A DNA stretch of 64,000 nt from Natronocella acetinitrilica. GTDB lineage: Bacteria > Pseudomonadota > Gammaproteobacteria > Nitrococcales > Aquisalimonadaceae. The stretch spans positions 186,001 through 250,000 of the forward strand of contig NZ_JALJXV010000007.1 of NCBI RefSeq assembly GCF_024170285.1, written 5' to 3'. A model generated the notes under the pieces. It worked only from the letters and a program-made list of their open reading frames with translations. It ran no database searches and had not been told where the DNA came from. The translations under genes and the position numbers were made by a program. Shown in pieces: positions 18,181-29,572 of the stretch; position 1 is the first letter of the stretch; the number at the start of each line of letters is the position of its first letter.

Positions 18181-19005
18181 TCAGAGATCCTCCGATGGCG
18201 GTGACGACGCGCGCGTGGTCGCGCTCTCCAGCGGGCTCGCCTGCCACGCTCCATCAAATGCCTGGAAATGCGCTTTTTCCGAGTCCTTCAGCATGTCACG
18301 CAACAGCGCGCATTCCTCGGCGTAGCGTGCATGATCCAGATGGCCGCGCATCAGCTGGAAGCGCAGATACAGCAGGTAGGTGTTGAGCACGTCCGTCTCG
18401 CAATAATCACGGATCTCATCGAAACGGCCCTCGCGCATGGCATCGGCGACAGCAGCCCCGCTCATGCCCATCTTGCCGGGAAAGCCGCACAGCGTGGCCA
18501 GTTCGTCCAGCGGGCAGTTGGCCCGGGGCTGATAGCCCGCCAGCATGTCCATCAGGTCGGTGTGCCGCTCGTGAAAGCGGTTGAGATAGTTGTTCCAGCG
18601 GAAGGACTGCTCGGTCGCGCCGGTCTCCCAGTAGCGGGGGGCCGTAATGCCGTGAAGCATGGCGCGGTAGTGCATCACCGGCAGATCGAACCCGCTGCCA
18701 TTCCAGGACACCAGTGTGGGGCTGAAGCGATCGATGCCATCGAAGAATCGCTGCAGGATGTCCGCTTCATCGTCACCACCATCCCCCAGCGACCAGACCT
18801 TGAGCCGATCACCGGCACGCAGCACGATTGATACCACCACGATGCGATGCAGGTGCAGGCGCATGAAATCCGTCCCCGCATCGGCGCGGCGACGGGCCTG
18901 CATCGCCGCCATGACCTCGTCGTCAGAGAGGCCGTCGAGACCGAGCAATCGGCGACCCCCGGCAACATCGGGGACGGTTTCAATATCGAATACGAATACA
19001 TTCAT
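18181..19005 (-). CDS. Predicted 3'-5' exonuclease, PolB-like (DnaQ superfamily)
   Basis: 274-aa member of the DEDD exonuclease family resembling stand-alone DNA polymerase B exonuclease domains. Exo I is FDIETVPD (D7, E9), Exo II is VSWNGSGFDLPVM, and Exo III is RDYCETDVLNTYLLYLR with the YxxxD arrangement, so the catalytic acids are intact. The C-terminal 40 residues are acidic and low in order. It sits between cysM and rlmD with 15 and 2 bp gaps, likely cotranscribed. Substrate is presumably single-stranded nucleic acid. Confidence 0.88.
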   Translation of the reverse strand: MNVFVFDIETVPDVAGGRRLLGLDGLSDDEVMAAMQARRRADAGTDFMRLHLHRIVVVSIVLRAGDRLKVWSLGDGGDDEADILQRFFDGIDRFSPTLVSWNGSGFDLPVMHYRAMLHGITAPRYWETGATEQSFRWNNYLNRFHERHTDLMDMLAGYQPRANCPLDELATLCGFPGKMGMSGAAVADAMREGRFDEIRDYCETDVLNTYLLYLRFQLMRGHLDHARYAEECALLRDMLKDSEKAHFQAFDGAWQASPLESATTRASSPPSEDL

Positions 19006-19020
19006 GCAGCAGGTATGCGC

Positions 19021-19944
19021 TCAGTCGGGAAAAACGCCGCTGGAGAGGTAGCGATCACCGCGATCGCAGACGATGGTCACAATGGTGGCGTTGTTCACCT
19101 CCGCCGACAATCGCAGCGCGGCCGCCAGGGTGCCGCCAGAGGAAATGCCCGCCATGATGCCCTCTTCCGCCGCCAGACGACGGGTCATCTCCTCAGCCTC
19201 GTCCTGGGAGACGTCGATGATCCGATCCACCCGGTTCGGTTCGAAGATTTTCGGCAGGTACGCCCGAGGCCAGCGGCGGATGCCCGGTATCTGCGCACCC
19301 TCCCGGGGCTGGACACCGACGATGCGGATGGCGGGATTCTGCTCCTTGAGAAAGCGTGACGTCCCCATGGCCGTGCCGGTTGTGCCCATGGAGGACACGA
19401 AATGGGTGACGGTGCCATGGGTATCGCGCCAGATCTCCGGCCCGGTGCCCTCGTAGTGGGCCCGCCAGTTGTCCGGATTGGAGAACTGATCCAGCACCCT
19501 GCCCTTGCCCTCCGCCTGCATGCGCATGGCCAGATCCCGGGCTTCTTCCATGCCGCCGGCCTGGGGCACCAGGATCAATTGCGCGCCGTAGGCACGCATG
19601 GAAGCGCGCCGCTCGGGAGTCATGTTGTCCGGCATGATCAGCGTCATCCGGTAACCACGAATCGCCGCTGCCATCGCCAGGGCAATACCGGTGTTGCCAC
19701 TGGTGGCCTCGATGAGAGTATCGCCGGGCTTGATTTCACCGCGCTCCTCGGCTCCACGGATCATCCGCATCGCCGGACGATCCTTGACCGATCCGGCAGG
19801 GTTGTTGCCCTCAAGCTTCAACAGAATGGTATTGCTCGTCTCACCGCCCAATCGCTGCAGACGCACCAGAGGCGTGTTGCCGACGAAGTCTTCAACCGTC
19901 GGATAGGACTGTGTGCCATATTCAGGCCGTGTATTTGCGCTCAT
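19021..19944 (-). CDS. cysM: Cysteine synthase B
   Basis: PLP-dependent O-acetylserine sulfhydrylase of 307 aa (E. coli CysM 303). PLP Lys in [12 protein letters not shown], phosphate-binding GTTGTAMG, substrate loop [10 protein letters not shown], and C-terminal [13 protein letters not shown] are present. CysM rather than CysK is supported by length, by [10 protein letters not shown] and by the barA-cysM-rlmD context. Start at ATG 19944 behind GGGGAG (about 7 bp); the frame continues upstream into the divergent barA promoter region, which I reject. CysM isozymes can also use thiosulfate. Confidence 0.93.
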   Translation of the reverse strand: MSANTRPEYGTQSYPTVEDFVGNTPLVRLQRLGGETSNTILLKLEGNNPAGSVKDRPAMRMIRGAEERGEIKPGDTLIEATSGNTGIALAMAAAIRGYRMTLIMPDNMTPERRASMRAYGAQLILVPQAGGMEEARDLAMRMQAEGKGRVLDQFSNPDNWRAHYEGTGPEIWRDTHGTVTHFVSSMGTTGTAMGTSRFLKEQNPAIRIVGVQPREGAQIPGIRRWPRAYLPKIFEPNRVDRIIDVSQDEAEEMTRRLAAEEGIMAGISSGGTLAAALRLSAEVNNATIVTIVCDRGDRYLSSGVFPD

Positions 19945-20114
19945 GCATCTCCCCGGTCTGTGCCGCCAATACCGGAACATCCACTGGCAATCTGCGGCGA
20001 ATTGTAACGTGGCCGACGCTGTTCCGACATGCCCCTGCGATCTTGGCCCCCGCGACCCGATTCGTTGTAGCATCCGGGGTTGCGACCACCAATGATCACC
20101 ACGGGAGCACGCCC

Positions 20115-22847
20115 ATGCACTGGGGGCTCGGCACACGGATCTTCGTTCTGGCAGTCATCCTGCCGACGATGGTCGCCGCCTCACTGCTCCTTGCGGTCAC
20201 CTGGACACGCGTCCAGACCGCGCAGGATGCGCTCGCCCTGCGGGCGGAGCAGCTGTCACTGCATCTGGCGTCATCGACGGCGGACAGCTTCCAGCGTGGC
20301 GACAACGAACTGCTGCGGGCGGCGGCGCAGCTGGCGCTGGTTGATCCCGCAATCCGCAGCGTCACCCTGTCGGCAGGCGATGATGACGTCATCGCCCGGG
20401 TCGACAACCCGTCCACTCCGGACGACATCACAACCCGCGGCATTCCTGCACCCGTTATCGATTGGCTGATCGCACCACGGCACGGCGATCGGTTCCGGCA
20501 ACCCGTCCTCGCCGGCGACGCTGATGGCGATGAGACCAGCAGTGGCGTCGCGCCGCTGGGCTGGGTCGATGTCACCACCGATCCGCGTCGCGTCGTCACA
20601 ACGGAACTGCACGCGCAGCGCAACGTGGTGCTGATCATGCTGCTGGGCTTATTGGTCGCAAGTGTCCTGGGGCTCTGGGCAAGACATTCCGTCACCGGAC
20701 CACTGCGGCGCATGACCGACGTGGTGTGGCGACTGGGGGCCGGCGATCTCAGGGCCCGCGTACACTTGCTTGAGCGCGACGAGATCGGCGCGCTGAGCCG
20801 TTCCATCAATCGCACGGCGATCGCCATGGAGCGCTCGCAAAGCGAACTCAGCGACCAGATCGACCAGGCAACCCGGGAGTTGCGGGAAACGCTTGAAGCG
20901 GTGGAAATCCAGAACGTCGAACTGGACATCGCCCGCAAGCGGGCGCTGGTGGGGAGCAAGGTGAAGTCCGAATTCCTGGCCAACATGAGCCATGAAATCC
21001 GCACACCCATCAATGGCATCCTCGGTTTTTCGGATCTGCTGGGGCACTCTCAACTCGACGAAGAGCAGCGCGACTACGTCAACACCATCAAGGAATCCTG
21101 CGCCAACCTGCTTGCGCTGGTGAACGACATACTCGACTTCTCGAAAATGGAAGCCGGCAAGCTCGTGATCGACAACGTCCCATTTGATCTGCGGGACTGT
21201 ATCGAGGAAGTCATGTCCCTGATGGCGCCAGCTGCATACGGCAAGGGGCTGGAGCTGGTCCATCTGATCTACAGCGATGTGCCGTTGAAGTTACAGGGCG
21301 ACCCTATCCGCATCCGTCAGGTGCTCACCAATCTCGTGCATAACGCCGTCAAGTTCACTCCCCAGGGGCGGGTAGTGGTGCGGGTCATGCTCGAAGACGA
21401 ACAGGATGACGAAGCCCAGCTGCGGGTCACCGTCACCGATACCGGGGTGGGATTGAGCAGTCGCGACCGGGAGAAGCTTTTCACTGCCTTCGGGCAGGCC
21501 GACACCGCGATCACCCGCCGTTTCGGCGGCGTCGGACTCGGGCTGATCATCTGCAAGAAGCTACTCGAGCAGATGGGCGGCGACATCGGACTGGAAAGCG
21601 AACCCGGCAAGGGATCAACGTTCTGGTTCAATCTGCACTGCAGCAAGCAACCGGGTGCTCATGCCGGTCCGCCCGTGGGCTCCCGCAATTCGCCTCTTGC
21701 CGGCAAGTCGGTGCTGCTCTGCGACGACTTCCTGCTCAGTCGATTGGCAGCCCGGCATGTCTTCTCCGCCTGGGGCATGCAAGTCACCGAGGCCGAGGAC
21801 CGGGAGCATCTGGCTGGCCTGCTGCGGGAAGACAGGCACTGGGATGCGTGCGTGGTGGGGCTTACCCGGGAAGAACTCGACGCCCATCGCTTTGCCGCGG
21901 TGATCAGCCGGCTGCCACCGGAACATCCACCCCTGGTGCTGCTTGCCAGCACCGTGGACCGTAACGAGCTGCGGCAACTGTTTCAGGAGGGCGCCAGCAT
22001 CTGCCTTCCGAAGGCGGCCCGCCGGCAGACGCTATACCGGGAGATTTGCCGTCTTTTGGCACCTGACTCCGTTCCGACGGCAGATTTTCCTGCGGATCGC
22101 CTGCAGGCTGATCCGCAGGTCATGGCGGAGGACGATGCCAGCGAATCAGTGCGGGCACTGGTGGTGGACGACAATGAAATCAACCGGCGACTGGTCGTGA
22201 CCATCCTGTCCCGTCACGGCATTGCCGTCGGCGAGGCTGTGAATGGTCAGGAGGCCGTGGAGATTGCCCAGAATGTCTTCCACGACATTATCTTCATGGA
22301 CATTCACATGCCGACGATGAGCGGGGAAACTGCAACAGACCGCATTCGCACGCTTCAGGATGGCGGGCGGCGACGCAGTCGTATCGTCGCCCTCACCGCA
22401 AATGCCCTGCCGGGTGAGCGGGAACGGCTACTCGGAGCCGGTGCCGACGAATGCCTGATCAAACCGATTACCGAACAACAGATCATGCGTCAGGTCCGTA
22501 CGGCAACGCTGGAGGGGCGGTCTGCACCGGTCCCAACACGGCAACTCCGTCCGAAAGCCGCCAGCGGAAGCGGCCTCAAGGAGGAGTTGCGGGAGATGCT
22601 GATTCGCGAACTCCCCACCCATAAACAGGCCATTCAGCAGGCCTATCGACAGGGTGCTCTCGATACGCTCCGGGACGCGGTGCACAAGCTCCATGGAGCG
22701 GCCAGCGTCTGCAAGGTCCCCCTGTTGCGCGAGGCCTGTCGTAACCTGGAGAATTCCCTGGCAGATGGTAGCAAGGTGCAGGTGCCCGGCGGCGTCGACA
22801 AGGTCATTCGCGAGATCAACGCACTCATCGCGCGTCAGGTGTCCTGA
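20115..22847 (+). CDS. barA: Hybrid sensor histidine kinase BarA/GacS
   Basis: Membrane kinase of the Gac/Bar system, partner of GacA (9054-9695); 910 aa. Order: membrane helix (10-30), periplasmic domain to about 168, second helix (171-189), HAMP (about 190-245), HisKA with H293 in [18 protein letters not shown], HATPase with N410, DTGVGL and [13 protein letters not shown] (about 400-510), a first receiver-like domain (532-650) in which the phospho-Asp position is Gly (G582, WDACVVGLT), an intact receiver with D729 ([11 protein letters not shown]), and an HPt with H857 (HKLHG). The relay H293-D729-H857-GacA D54 can therefore run without the first receiver. Start at ATG 20115 with GGGAG 8 bp upstream. 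Convergent with acpS, overlapping by 13 bp. Confidence 0.95.
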   Translation: MHWGLGTRIFVLAVILPTMVAASLLLAVTWTRVQTAQDALALRAEQLSLHLASSTADSFQRGDNELLRAAAQLALVDPAIRSVTLSAGDDDVIARVDNPSTPDDITTRGIPAPVIDWLIAPRHGDRFRQPVLAGDADGDETSSGVAPLGWVDVTTDPRRVVTTELHAQRNVVLIMLLGLLVASVLGLWARHSVTGPLRRMTDVVWRLGAGDLRARVHLLERDEIGALSRSINRTAIAMERSQSELSDQIDQATRELRETLEAVEIQNVELDIARKRALVGSKVKSEFLANMSHEIRTPINGILGFSDLLGHSQLDEEQRDYVNTIKESCANLLALVNDILDFSKMEAGKLVIDNVPFDLRDCIEEVMSLMAPAAYGKGLELVHLIYSDVPLKLQGDPIRIRQVLTNLVHNAVKFTPQGRVVVRVMLEDEQDDEAQLRVTVTDTGVGLSSRDREKLFTAFGQADTAITRRFGGVGLGLIICKKLLEQMGGDIGLESEPGKGSTFWFNLHCSKQPGAHAGPPVGSRNSPLAGKSVLLCDDFLLSRLAARHVFSAWGMQVTEAEDREHLAGLLREDRHWDACVVGLTREELDAHRFAAVISRLPPEHPPLVLLASTVDRNELRQLFQEGASICLPKAARRQTLYREICRLLAPDSVPTADFPADRLQADPQVMAEDDASESVRALVVDDNEINRRLVVTILSRHGIAVGEAVNGQEAVEIAQNVFHDIIFMDIHMPTMSGETATDRIRTLQDGGRRRSRIVALTANALPGERERLLGAGADECLIKPITEQQIMRQVRTATLEGRSAPVPTRQLRPKAASGSGLKEELREMLIRELPTHKQAIQQAYRQGALDTLRDAVHKLHGAASVCKVPLLREACRNLENSLADGSKVQVPGGVDKVIREINALIARQVS

Positions 22848-23251
22848 TCAGGCACTGACGTATTCGCAACACGACCCTCGAGAACGACATAGGCAAGAGC
22901 ATAGTCTCGCTCATCACTGAGGCTCAGGTGGCAGGCGACCACGCCCTTGCTCCGGGCATGTTCCAGGCCTGCTCCCGACAGTATCAGCGCCGGCGCGCCG
23001 GATCCGTCACTGGAAATGTGGATATCGTGAAAGCCGACCTGCGCACCGATGCCGCAGCCAAGCGCTTTGGACAGTGCCTCCTTGGCCGCAAAGCGCTTGG
23101 CAAGAAAGGCCGCGGTCTTGCCACGATGCAGCCATTGCTCGACCTCGGCGTCGGCAAGCACACGGCGGGCGAAACGCTCACCGTGCCGCTCCATGGCGGC
23201 GGCAATACGGTGGATTGCGACGAGATCGGTGCCCACGCCGACAATGCTCAA
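22835..23251 (-). CDS. acpS: Holo-[acyl-carrier-protein] synthase
   Basis: Transfers 4'-phosphopantetheine from CoA to acyl carrier protein for fatty acid synthesis; 138 aa. Mg/CoA-binding motifs [12 protein letters not shown] (N-terminus) and [17 protein letters not shown] are intact, as is [21 protein letters not shown] start at 23251 overlaps the TGA of pdxJ (TTGA), a 4-bp coupling. The C-terminus overlaps the 3' end of the convergent barA gene by 13 bp. Order recO-pdxJ-acpS is as in E. coli. Confidence 0.95.
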   Translation of the reverse strand: MSIVGVGTDLVAIHRIAAAMERHGERFARRVLADAEVEQWLHRGKTAAFLAKRFAAKEALSKALGCGIGAQVGFHDIHISSDGSGAPALILSGAGLEHARSKGVVACHLSLSDERDYALAYVVLEGRVANTSVPDQDT

Positions 23252-23988
23252 CGACGGGCCTCCACCATCAGGTGGCGCATGTCACGAACTGCGGTCTCGA
23301 GGCCACTGAACATGGCACGGGCCATGATCGCAAAACCGATGTTGAGTTCTTCCATTTCCGGCAAGGCGGCAATCGGCTGTACATTGTGGTAGTCAAGCCC
23401 ATGACCGGCGTTGACACCAAGGTCCAGCGAGGCGGCCAGGGCCGCAGCTTCCCGAAGTCGAAACAGTTCACGCGCCCGCTCGCCTCCGTTTTTCGCCTCT
23501 GCATAGGCTCCGGTGTGCAACTCCACGTAGGCGGCACCACATTCCCTGGCTGCGTGAATCTGCTCTGCGTCGGGGTCGATGAAGAGCGAGACGACGATGC
23601 CGGCACGCGTCAGGCGAGAACAGGCTTCGAGCATCCGCTGAGCCTGGGAGGCGACGTCCAACCCCCCTTCCGTGGTCAGCTCTTCCCGTCGCTCCGGCAC
23701 CAGGCAACAATGGGCCGGGCGCCACTGTTCGGCCAGTGCAAGCATCTCATCCGTCACCGCCATTTCCAGATTGACCCGGGTGGTGACGGTAGCCAGCAGA
23801 AGCTCCACATCGCGCTCCTGAATATGCCGCCGGTCTTCTCGCAGGTGGACGGTGATGCCATCGGCGCCAGCGCGCTCCGCAACCAGCGCCGCTTCGACAG
23901 GGTCCGGGAACCGCGTGCCCCGGGCCTGACGCAGGGTTGCGACGTGATCGATGTTGATGCCAAGGAGAATCTGGGGGGAAAGAGACAT
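23248..23988 (-). CDS. pdxJ: Pyridoxine 5'-phosphate synthase
   Basis: Condenses 1-deoxyxylulose 5-phosphate with amino-acetone phosphate, last step of de novo vitamin B6 synthesis; TIM-barrel of 246 aa. Recognisable stretches: [32 protein letters not shown] (catalytic His and Arg), [12 protein letters not shown], and [29 protein letters not shown] (shared end motif). ATG 23988 chosen since the upstream frame extends into recO's end without a family match. It overlaps acpS by 4 bp and follows recO by 37 bp. Confidence 0.96.
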   Translation of the reverse strand: MSLSPQILLGINIDHVATLRQARGTRFPDPVEAALVAERAGADGITVHLREDRRHIQERDVELLLATVTTRVNLEMAVTDEMLALAEQWRPAHCCLVPERREELTTEGGLDVASQAQRMLEACSRLTRAGIVVSLFIDPDAEQIHAARECGAAYVELHTGAYAEAKNGGERARELFRLREAAALAASLDLGVNAGHGLDYHNVQPIAALPEMEELNIGFAIMARAMFSGLETAVRDMRHLMVEARR

Positions 23989-24025
23989 GCGCAACTCTCC
24001 GGTAAACGCAACGGTGAAAACGAAA

Positions 24026-24757
24026 TCAGGGTGTATCGTTGCCAGCCGCAGTGGACGGTCGGCTACGTTGCAACCGCCGGCTTTCCAATGGCCGATGCCC
24101 AAGGAGCGGAGCCAGCGCCGCGGCGGTGATGCGCCTAGCCTGTCGATACAGGCCCGGATCAACCGGATCGCCGGCGATCAGTGCCAGAACCGCGTCACCG
24201 CGGCAGACATCAGCAGCGTTCCCGGTGGCAGCTTCGAGCCCGACTTCCGGCCGATAACGGTACCATGCCGCGGGGTCCACAGGTTGCCCGAGCGCGGTCT
24301 GCTCAAGACTGAGCCCATAGCCCAATAGCCGCAAGAGCTGCAACTCGAAGCAGCGCAACAGTTGTGCCTCGTCACGCGTACTATCGACCAGCCCGCCCAC
24401 CACCTCTGCGTAGGCAGCGAATACCTCGGCGGCCGGATCATTCCGCCTGAGTAAGCGCATGATCAGTTCGTTGACATAAAACGCCGACGCCAGGCGTTCG
24501 GCCGGTAGCGTCAGGCGACGACCTGCTGGCTCCGCACGGCGCAGCGTCGCCAGTTCACCGCGGCCGCCGAGGCTGACGAATAGACTCTGAAAGGGCTCCA
24601 GCGTGCCGCGCCAGCGGGACTTGGGGCCCCGCGCCCCACGGGCTACAACGCCTACCCGCCCACGACTGGGGGACAGGAGTTCAATCAGCAAACTGGTCTC
24701 TCGGTAAGCGCGCCGGTGCAGAACGTAGGCCGGTTCAAGGGGCGCCTGATTTGTCAT
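24026..24757 (-). CDS. recO: DNA repair protein RecO
   Basis: Recombination mediator that helps load RecA on SSB-coated DNA in the RecFOR pathway; 243 aa (E. coli 242). The N-terminal OB-fold region has [21 protein letters not shown] and the typical [14 protein letters not shown]; helical C-terminal half includes [12 protein letters not shown]. Context era-recO-pdxJ is standard, the start lying 5 bp from the era stop. Confidence 0.94.
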   Translation of the reverse strand: MTNQAPLEPAYVLHRRAYRETSLLIELLSPSRGRVGVVARGARGPKSRWRGTLEPFQSLFVSLGGRGELATLRRAEPAGRRLTLPAERLASAFYVNELIMRLLRRNDPAAEVFAAYAEVVGGLVDSTRDEAQLLRCFELQLLRLLGYGLSLEQTALGQPVDPAAWYRYRPEVGLEAATGNAADVCRGDAVLALIAGDPVDPGLYRQARRITAAALAPLLGHRPLESRRLQRSRPSTAAGNDTP

Positions 24758-24762
24758 ACCAG

Positions 24763-25701
24763 TCAGGTCTCATCGTAACCAAGCGTCCGCAGGGCGCGTT
24801 CGTCATCCGCCCACCCGCTGCGCACCTTGACCCAAAGATCCAGATAAACGTGCTCGCCCAGCAGCGTCTCGATGCCCGCCCTCGCCCGCTGGCCGATCTG
24901 CTTCAGCTGCCGGCCACCCTGCCCGATCACGATGGCCTTCTGTCCGGGGCGCTCCACCCAGATCACTGCGTGGATGCGTCGCCGTCCCTCTTCACGCGCG
25001 TCTGCTTCCACCGACACCGTTGCCGAATACGGAACCTCCTGACCCAGGGCCTCCATCAGTTGTTCCCGGATCAATTCCGCCACCAGGAACCGCTCCGAGC
25101 GATCGGTAACCTGTTCCTCCGGGTAGAAGAAGACGTCGCTCTCAGGCAGCCGTTGCAGGATCTCACGCTCCAATGCTTCCACATTCGATCCCTTGGCTGC
25201 AGACACCGGAACAATCGCCGCAAAATCGAGGCGTTTTGACAGTTTCTCCAGCACAGGCAGCAGTGCAGCCTTGTCGGGAATACGATCAACCTTGTTCACC
25301 ACGGCGATGACGGGGCAGCTCAGTGTCTTTAGCTTCTCGAGAACCAGATCGTCATCAGCTTCCCAGCGTTGCCCATCCACCACGAACAGCAGCACATCCA
25401 TATCCCGCAGCACCGCGTCGGCAGATCGATTCAACACCCGGTTCAGGGCCCGTGGCTCACGGCCATGCATACCCGGCGTATCGACATAAACGATCTGCGT
25501 CGTGCCGGACGTGCTGACACCCAACACACGATGCCGGGTCGTCTGGGGCTTGCGGGACACGATGCTCAGTTTCATGCCCAACAATCGATTCAGCAGGGTC
25601 GACTTGCCCACATTGGGTCGCCCGACGATTCCGACAAATCCACAGTGCCTGACGGGCTCTACGTCATTCCCCACGGCCTGGTCGCCTTCTCGCGATGTCA
25701 T
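24763..25701 (-). CDS. era: GTPase Era
   Basis: Essential GTPase that binds the 3' end of 16S rRNA and assists 30S assembly; 312 aa. G1 GRPNVGKST at 28-36, G2 region TTRHR, G3 DTPGMH, G4 NKVD, G5 SAAKG; a C-terminal KH domain follows (VIWVERPGQKAIVIGQGGRQLKQIGQRAR). ATG at 25701 overlaps the rnc stop (ATGA), as in E. coli rnc-era, where the two are cotranslated. Confidence 0.97.
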   Translation of the reverse strand: MTSREGDQAVGNDVEPVRHCGFVGIVGRPNVGKSTLLNRLLGMKLSIVSRKPQTTRHRVLGVSTSGTTQIVYVDTPGMHGREPRALNRVLNRSADAVLRDMDVLLFVVDGQRWEADDDLVLEKLKTLSCPVIAVVNKVDRIPDKAALLPVLEKLSKRLDFAAIVPVSAAKGSNVEALEREILQRLPESDVFFYPEEQVTDRSERFLVAELIREQLMEALGQEVPYSATVSVEADAREEGRRRIHAVIWVERPGQKAIVIGQGGRQLKQIGQRARAGIETLLGEHVYLDLWVKVRSGWADDERALRTLGYDET

Positions 25702-26390
25702 TGCAGTGCCTGTTCTTCAGAGAGTTTGTCCAGCATTCTACGCGCGGCCTCCTGCTCGGCGCGCCGCCGACTCGCCGCCTCACCCATTGCCTCGAAGCTC
25801 AGTCCATCGATGCGGCATACCACGCGAAAACGCTGATCATGGGCCTTGCCACTGACATCCAGGACAGTGTAGCTGGGCAGCGGACGACGTCTGGACTGCA
25901 GATACTCCTGCAGCCTGGTCTTGGGGTCCTTGAGTTCACTGGCTGACGGAAGGGAGGCGAGTCGCGCCTCGAACAAGCGCAGAATCAACGCTTCACAGGC
26001 AGAAAAACCGCTATCAAGATAGACGGCACCCAGCAAGCTTTCCAATGCATCCGACAGAATGGAATCACGGCGACGACCACCGCTCTTCAGTTCGCCACCG
26101 CCAAGCTGCAGATGCTCACCAAGTTGCAGATCCCTGGCGATTGCCGCCAGGGTTTCACGGTTCACCAGGCTGGCACGAAGGCGACTCAACGACCCTTCGC
26201 TATCCGTGCCCCGTTGCTGGAAAAGTGCTGCGGCGATCACGAAATTCAGGATGGCGTCGCCAAGGAACTCAAGACGCTCATTGTTATGCTCGCTGACGCT
26301 GCGATGGGTCAATGCCTCGTCCAGCAGCGCTTCACGCGAGAACCGATACTGCAGACGAGCCAGCAATTCATCTCGCTGCCGGTCGCTCAC
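25698..26390 (-). CDS. rnc: Ribonuclease III
   Basis: Double-strand-specific endoribonuclease processing rRNA and other structured RNA; homodimer, 230 aa. Signature NERLEFLGDAILNFVIA with the metal-binding Glu/Asp, second acidic site DALESLLGAVYLD, and C-terminal dsRNA-binding domain (KTRLQEYLQSR ... AEQEAARRMLDKL) are intact. GTG start at 26390 overlaps the TGA of the preceding DUF4845 gene (GTGA), and the end overlaps era by 4 bp. In E. coli RNase III cleaves its own leader; no leader exists here because the gene is internal to an operon. Confidence 0.97.
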   Translation of the reverse strand: MSDRQRDELLARLQYRFSREALLDEALTHRSVSEHNNERLEFLGDAILNFVIAAALFQQRGTDSEGSLSRLRASLVNRETLAAIARDLQLGEHLQLGGGELKSGGRRRDSILSDALESLLGAVYLDSGFSACEALILRLFEARLASLPSASELKDPKTRLQEYLQSRRRPLPSYTVLDVSGKAHDQRFRVVCRIDGLSFEAMGEAASRRRAEQEAARRMLDKLSEEQALQ

Positions 26391-26788
26391 TGGCGAATAA
26401 CCGCCTCTTTCCGGAACTTGGCCACTGCGTCCAGGTTGAAGATCATGGGCACACGGGCCTCATACTCCACCACCATCAAGGTACCCCCCGCGGTATCCGA
26501 GAAGGTGATTTCGTCCCGGCCAATGTTACGAATGCCGTTGACCTGGAAATGGCGCTGCATGGTCGCCCGGATTTCGTTTCGCGAGGCACCACGCAGATCC
26601 GGGTTGTTCTCGATCTGGCCGACGATGGAGCTGATTTCCATGGACTCCAGATAGACTGGCGTCAGACGCATGCCGATTACCAGGGCGAATATCAGCAAGA
26701 CCACGACAACCAGCATGCCGATCAGGGAAATCCCCCTTTGTCGGCGGGCCATCGCTACCGGAATCATCCTTTTACTCGAGCCGTTCAC
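26387..26788 (-). CDS. DUF4845 family membrane protein
   Basis: 133-aa protein with a single N-terminal membrane helix (GISLIGMLVVVVLLIFALVIGMRL) after a short basic RRQR segment, then a soluble domain. Typical of DUF4845 proteins that are found between lepB and rnc in many gammaproteobacteria and Betaproteobacteria. The GTG at 26788 lies inside lepB (17-bp overlap) with GGGAG 7 bp upstream; alternative ATGs at 26767 and 26752 lack a good site. The Gly-Ile-Ser-Leu after basic residues superficially resembles a prepilin N-terminus, but the +5 Glu is absent. Function unknown. Confidence 0.85.
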   Translation of the reverse strand: MNGSSKRMIPVAMARRQRGISLIGMLVVVVLLIFALVIGMRLTPVYLESMEISSIVGQIENNPDLRGASRNEIRATMQRHFQVNGIRNIGRDEITFSDTAGGTLMVVEYEARVPMIFNLDAVAKFRKEAVIRQ

Positions 26789-27554
26789 CGATGCGCTCCC
26801 AATTCACGCTGTTGTCGCGTCCGTCCCAGCTCATCCAGATGAAGAAGGCACGACCCACCAGCAAGTCCTCAGAGACCGGCCCCCAGCAGCGGCTGTCCGC
26901 GCTGTTGCCGCGGTTGTCACCAATGGCGAAATAGTGGCCCGGAGGCACCTCGTATTCGCTTCTCACCGAATAACGATTGCAGCCTTCGCCCATCGCCAAG
27001 GCTATATCGTAGCTCCGGTCGCCAAGGGATTCCCGCATCAGGTTCACATTTCCCATGAACGGCACCATTTCCCGCCTCACGTCACCACGCTCCACGGCCT
27101 CACCGTTCACGTACAACTGACCTTCCCGATTGGAGATCCGGTCGCCAGGCAGGCCGACGATACGCTTGATGTAGTTCTCCTGCGGATTGATCGGGTACTT
27201 GAATACCGCAAGATCTCCACGGCTGGGCGCGCCGTTACCCAGCAGGCGCTGGTTGGTAATGGGCAGGCGCACACCGTATGACGACTTGCTCACGAGAATG
27301 AAATCTCCTGGCAACAGCGTCGGCAGCATCGACCCGGAGGGAATACGAAACGGCTCCACCACGAAAGAGCGGATGATGAGCACCACCAGCAGCACGGGAA
27401 AGATGGAGCGGCACAGGTCCACCCACCAGTTCTCCCGCTCGGGCAACTCCAGCCCCGCCCGCCGGCGCCGCCGCAGGCGAACTGTCTGGATACCGACGGT
27501 AAGGCCGGTCAGCAGGGTCACCAGCACCAGCAAAGCTTCGAATGTGAGACTCAT
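26772..27554 (-). CDS. lepB: Signal peptidase I
   Basis: Inner-membrane leader peptidase cleaving Sec and Tat signal peptides on the periplasmic side; 260 aa. Two membrane helices (about 1-25 and 50-66) precede the catalytic domain. Nucleophile S75 in IPSGSMLPTL and general base K130 in NYIKRIVGLPGD form the Ser/Lys dyad; box E GDNRGNSADSRCWG is present near the C-terminus. Preceded by AAAGG 8 bp before ATG. It lies 39 bp after lepA, as in E. coli. Confidence 0.96.
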   Translation of the reverse strand: MSLTFEALLVLVTLLTGLTVGIQTVRLRRRRRAGLELPERENWWVDLCRSIFPVLLVVLIIRSFVVEPFRIPSGSMLPTLLPGDFILVSKSSYGVRLPITNQRLLGNGAPSRGDLAVFKYPINPQENYIKRIVGLPGDRISNREGQLYVNGEAVERGDVRREMVPFMGNVNLMRESLGDRSYDIALAMGEGCNRYSVRSEYEVPPGHYFAIGDNRGNSADSRCWGPVSEDLLVGRAFFIWMSWDGRDNSVNWERIGERLE

Positions 27555-27593
27555 CTGTCGTACCTTTACACCGGGGCGGCACCCGAGTGGGCT

Positions 27594-29393
<1,800 letters not shown>

Positions 29394-29572
29394 GAATTCG
29401 CAGTTGATCCAGAGGTTTACGCCCACTCAGTGGGAAAATGTGCGAACAGGTGAGACCACGCTGGCCACCCGCTTGTACCCGGCCAGGCCGCAGCCAACAG
29501 CCACAACGAAAACACGGCGCGAGGATACCACCTCACGCCGTGCATTGCTCTGCCGACCGTACCGTCCCGGGA

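Noticed and set aside
16829-18325. 498-codon open frame antisense to rlmD
   Set aside because: Rlmd on the minus strand has complete Fe-S, SAM and catalytic motifs; the antisense translation is featureless.
26687-26770. Prepilin-like N-terminus in the DUF4845 protein
   Set aside because: Basic residues and Gly before a hydrophobic stretch resemble a type IV prepilin, but Glu at +5 is missing and the family is known next to lepB/rnc.
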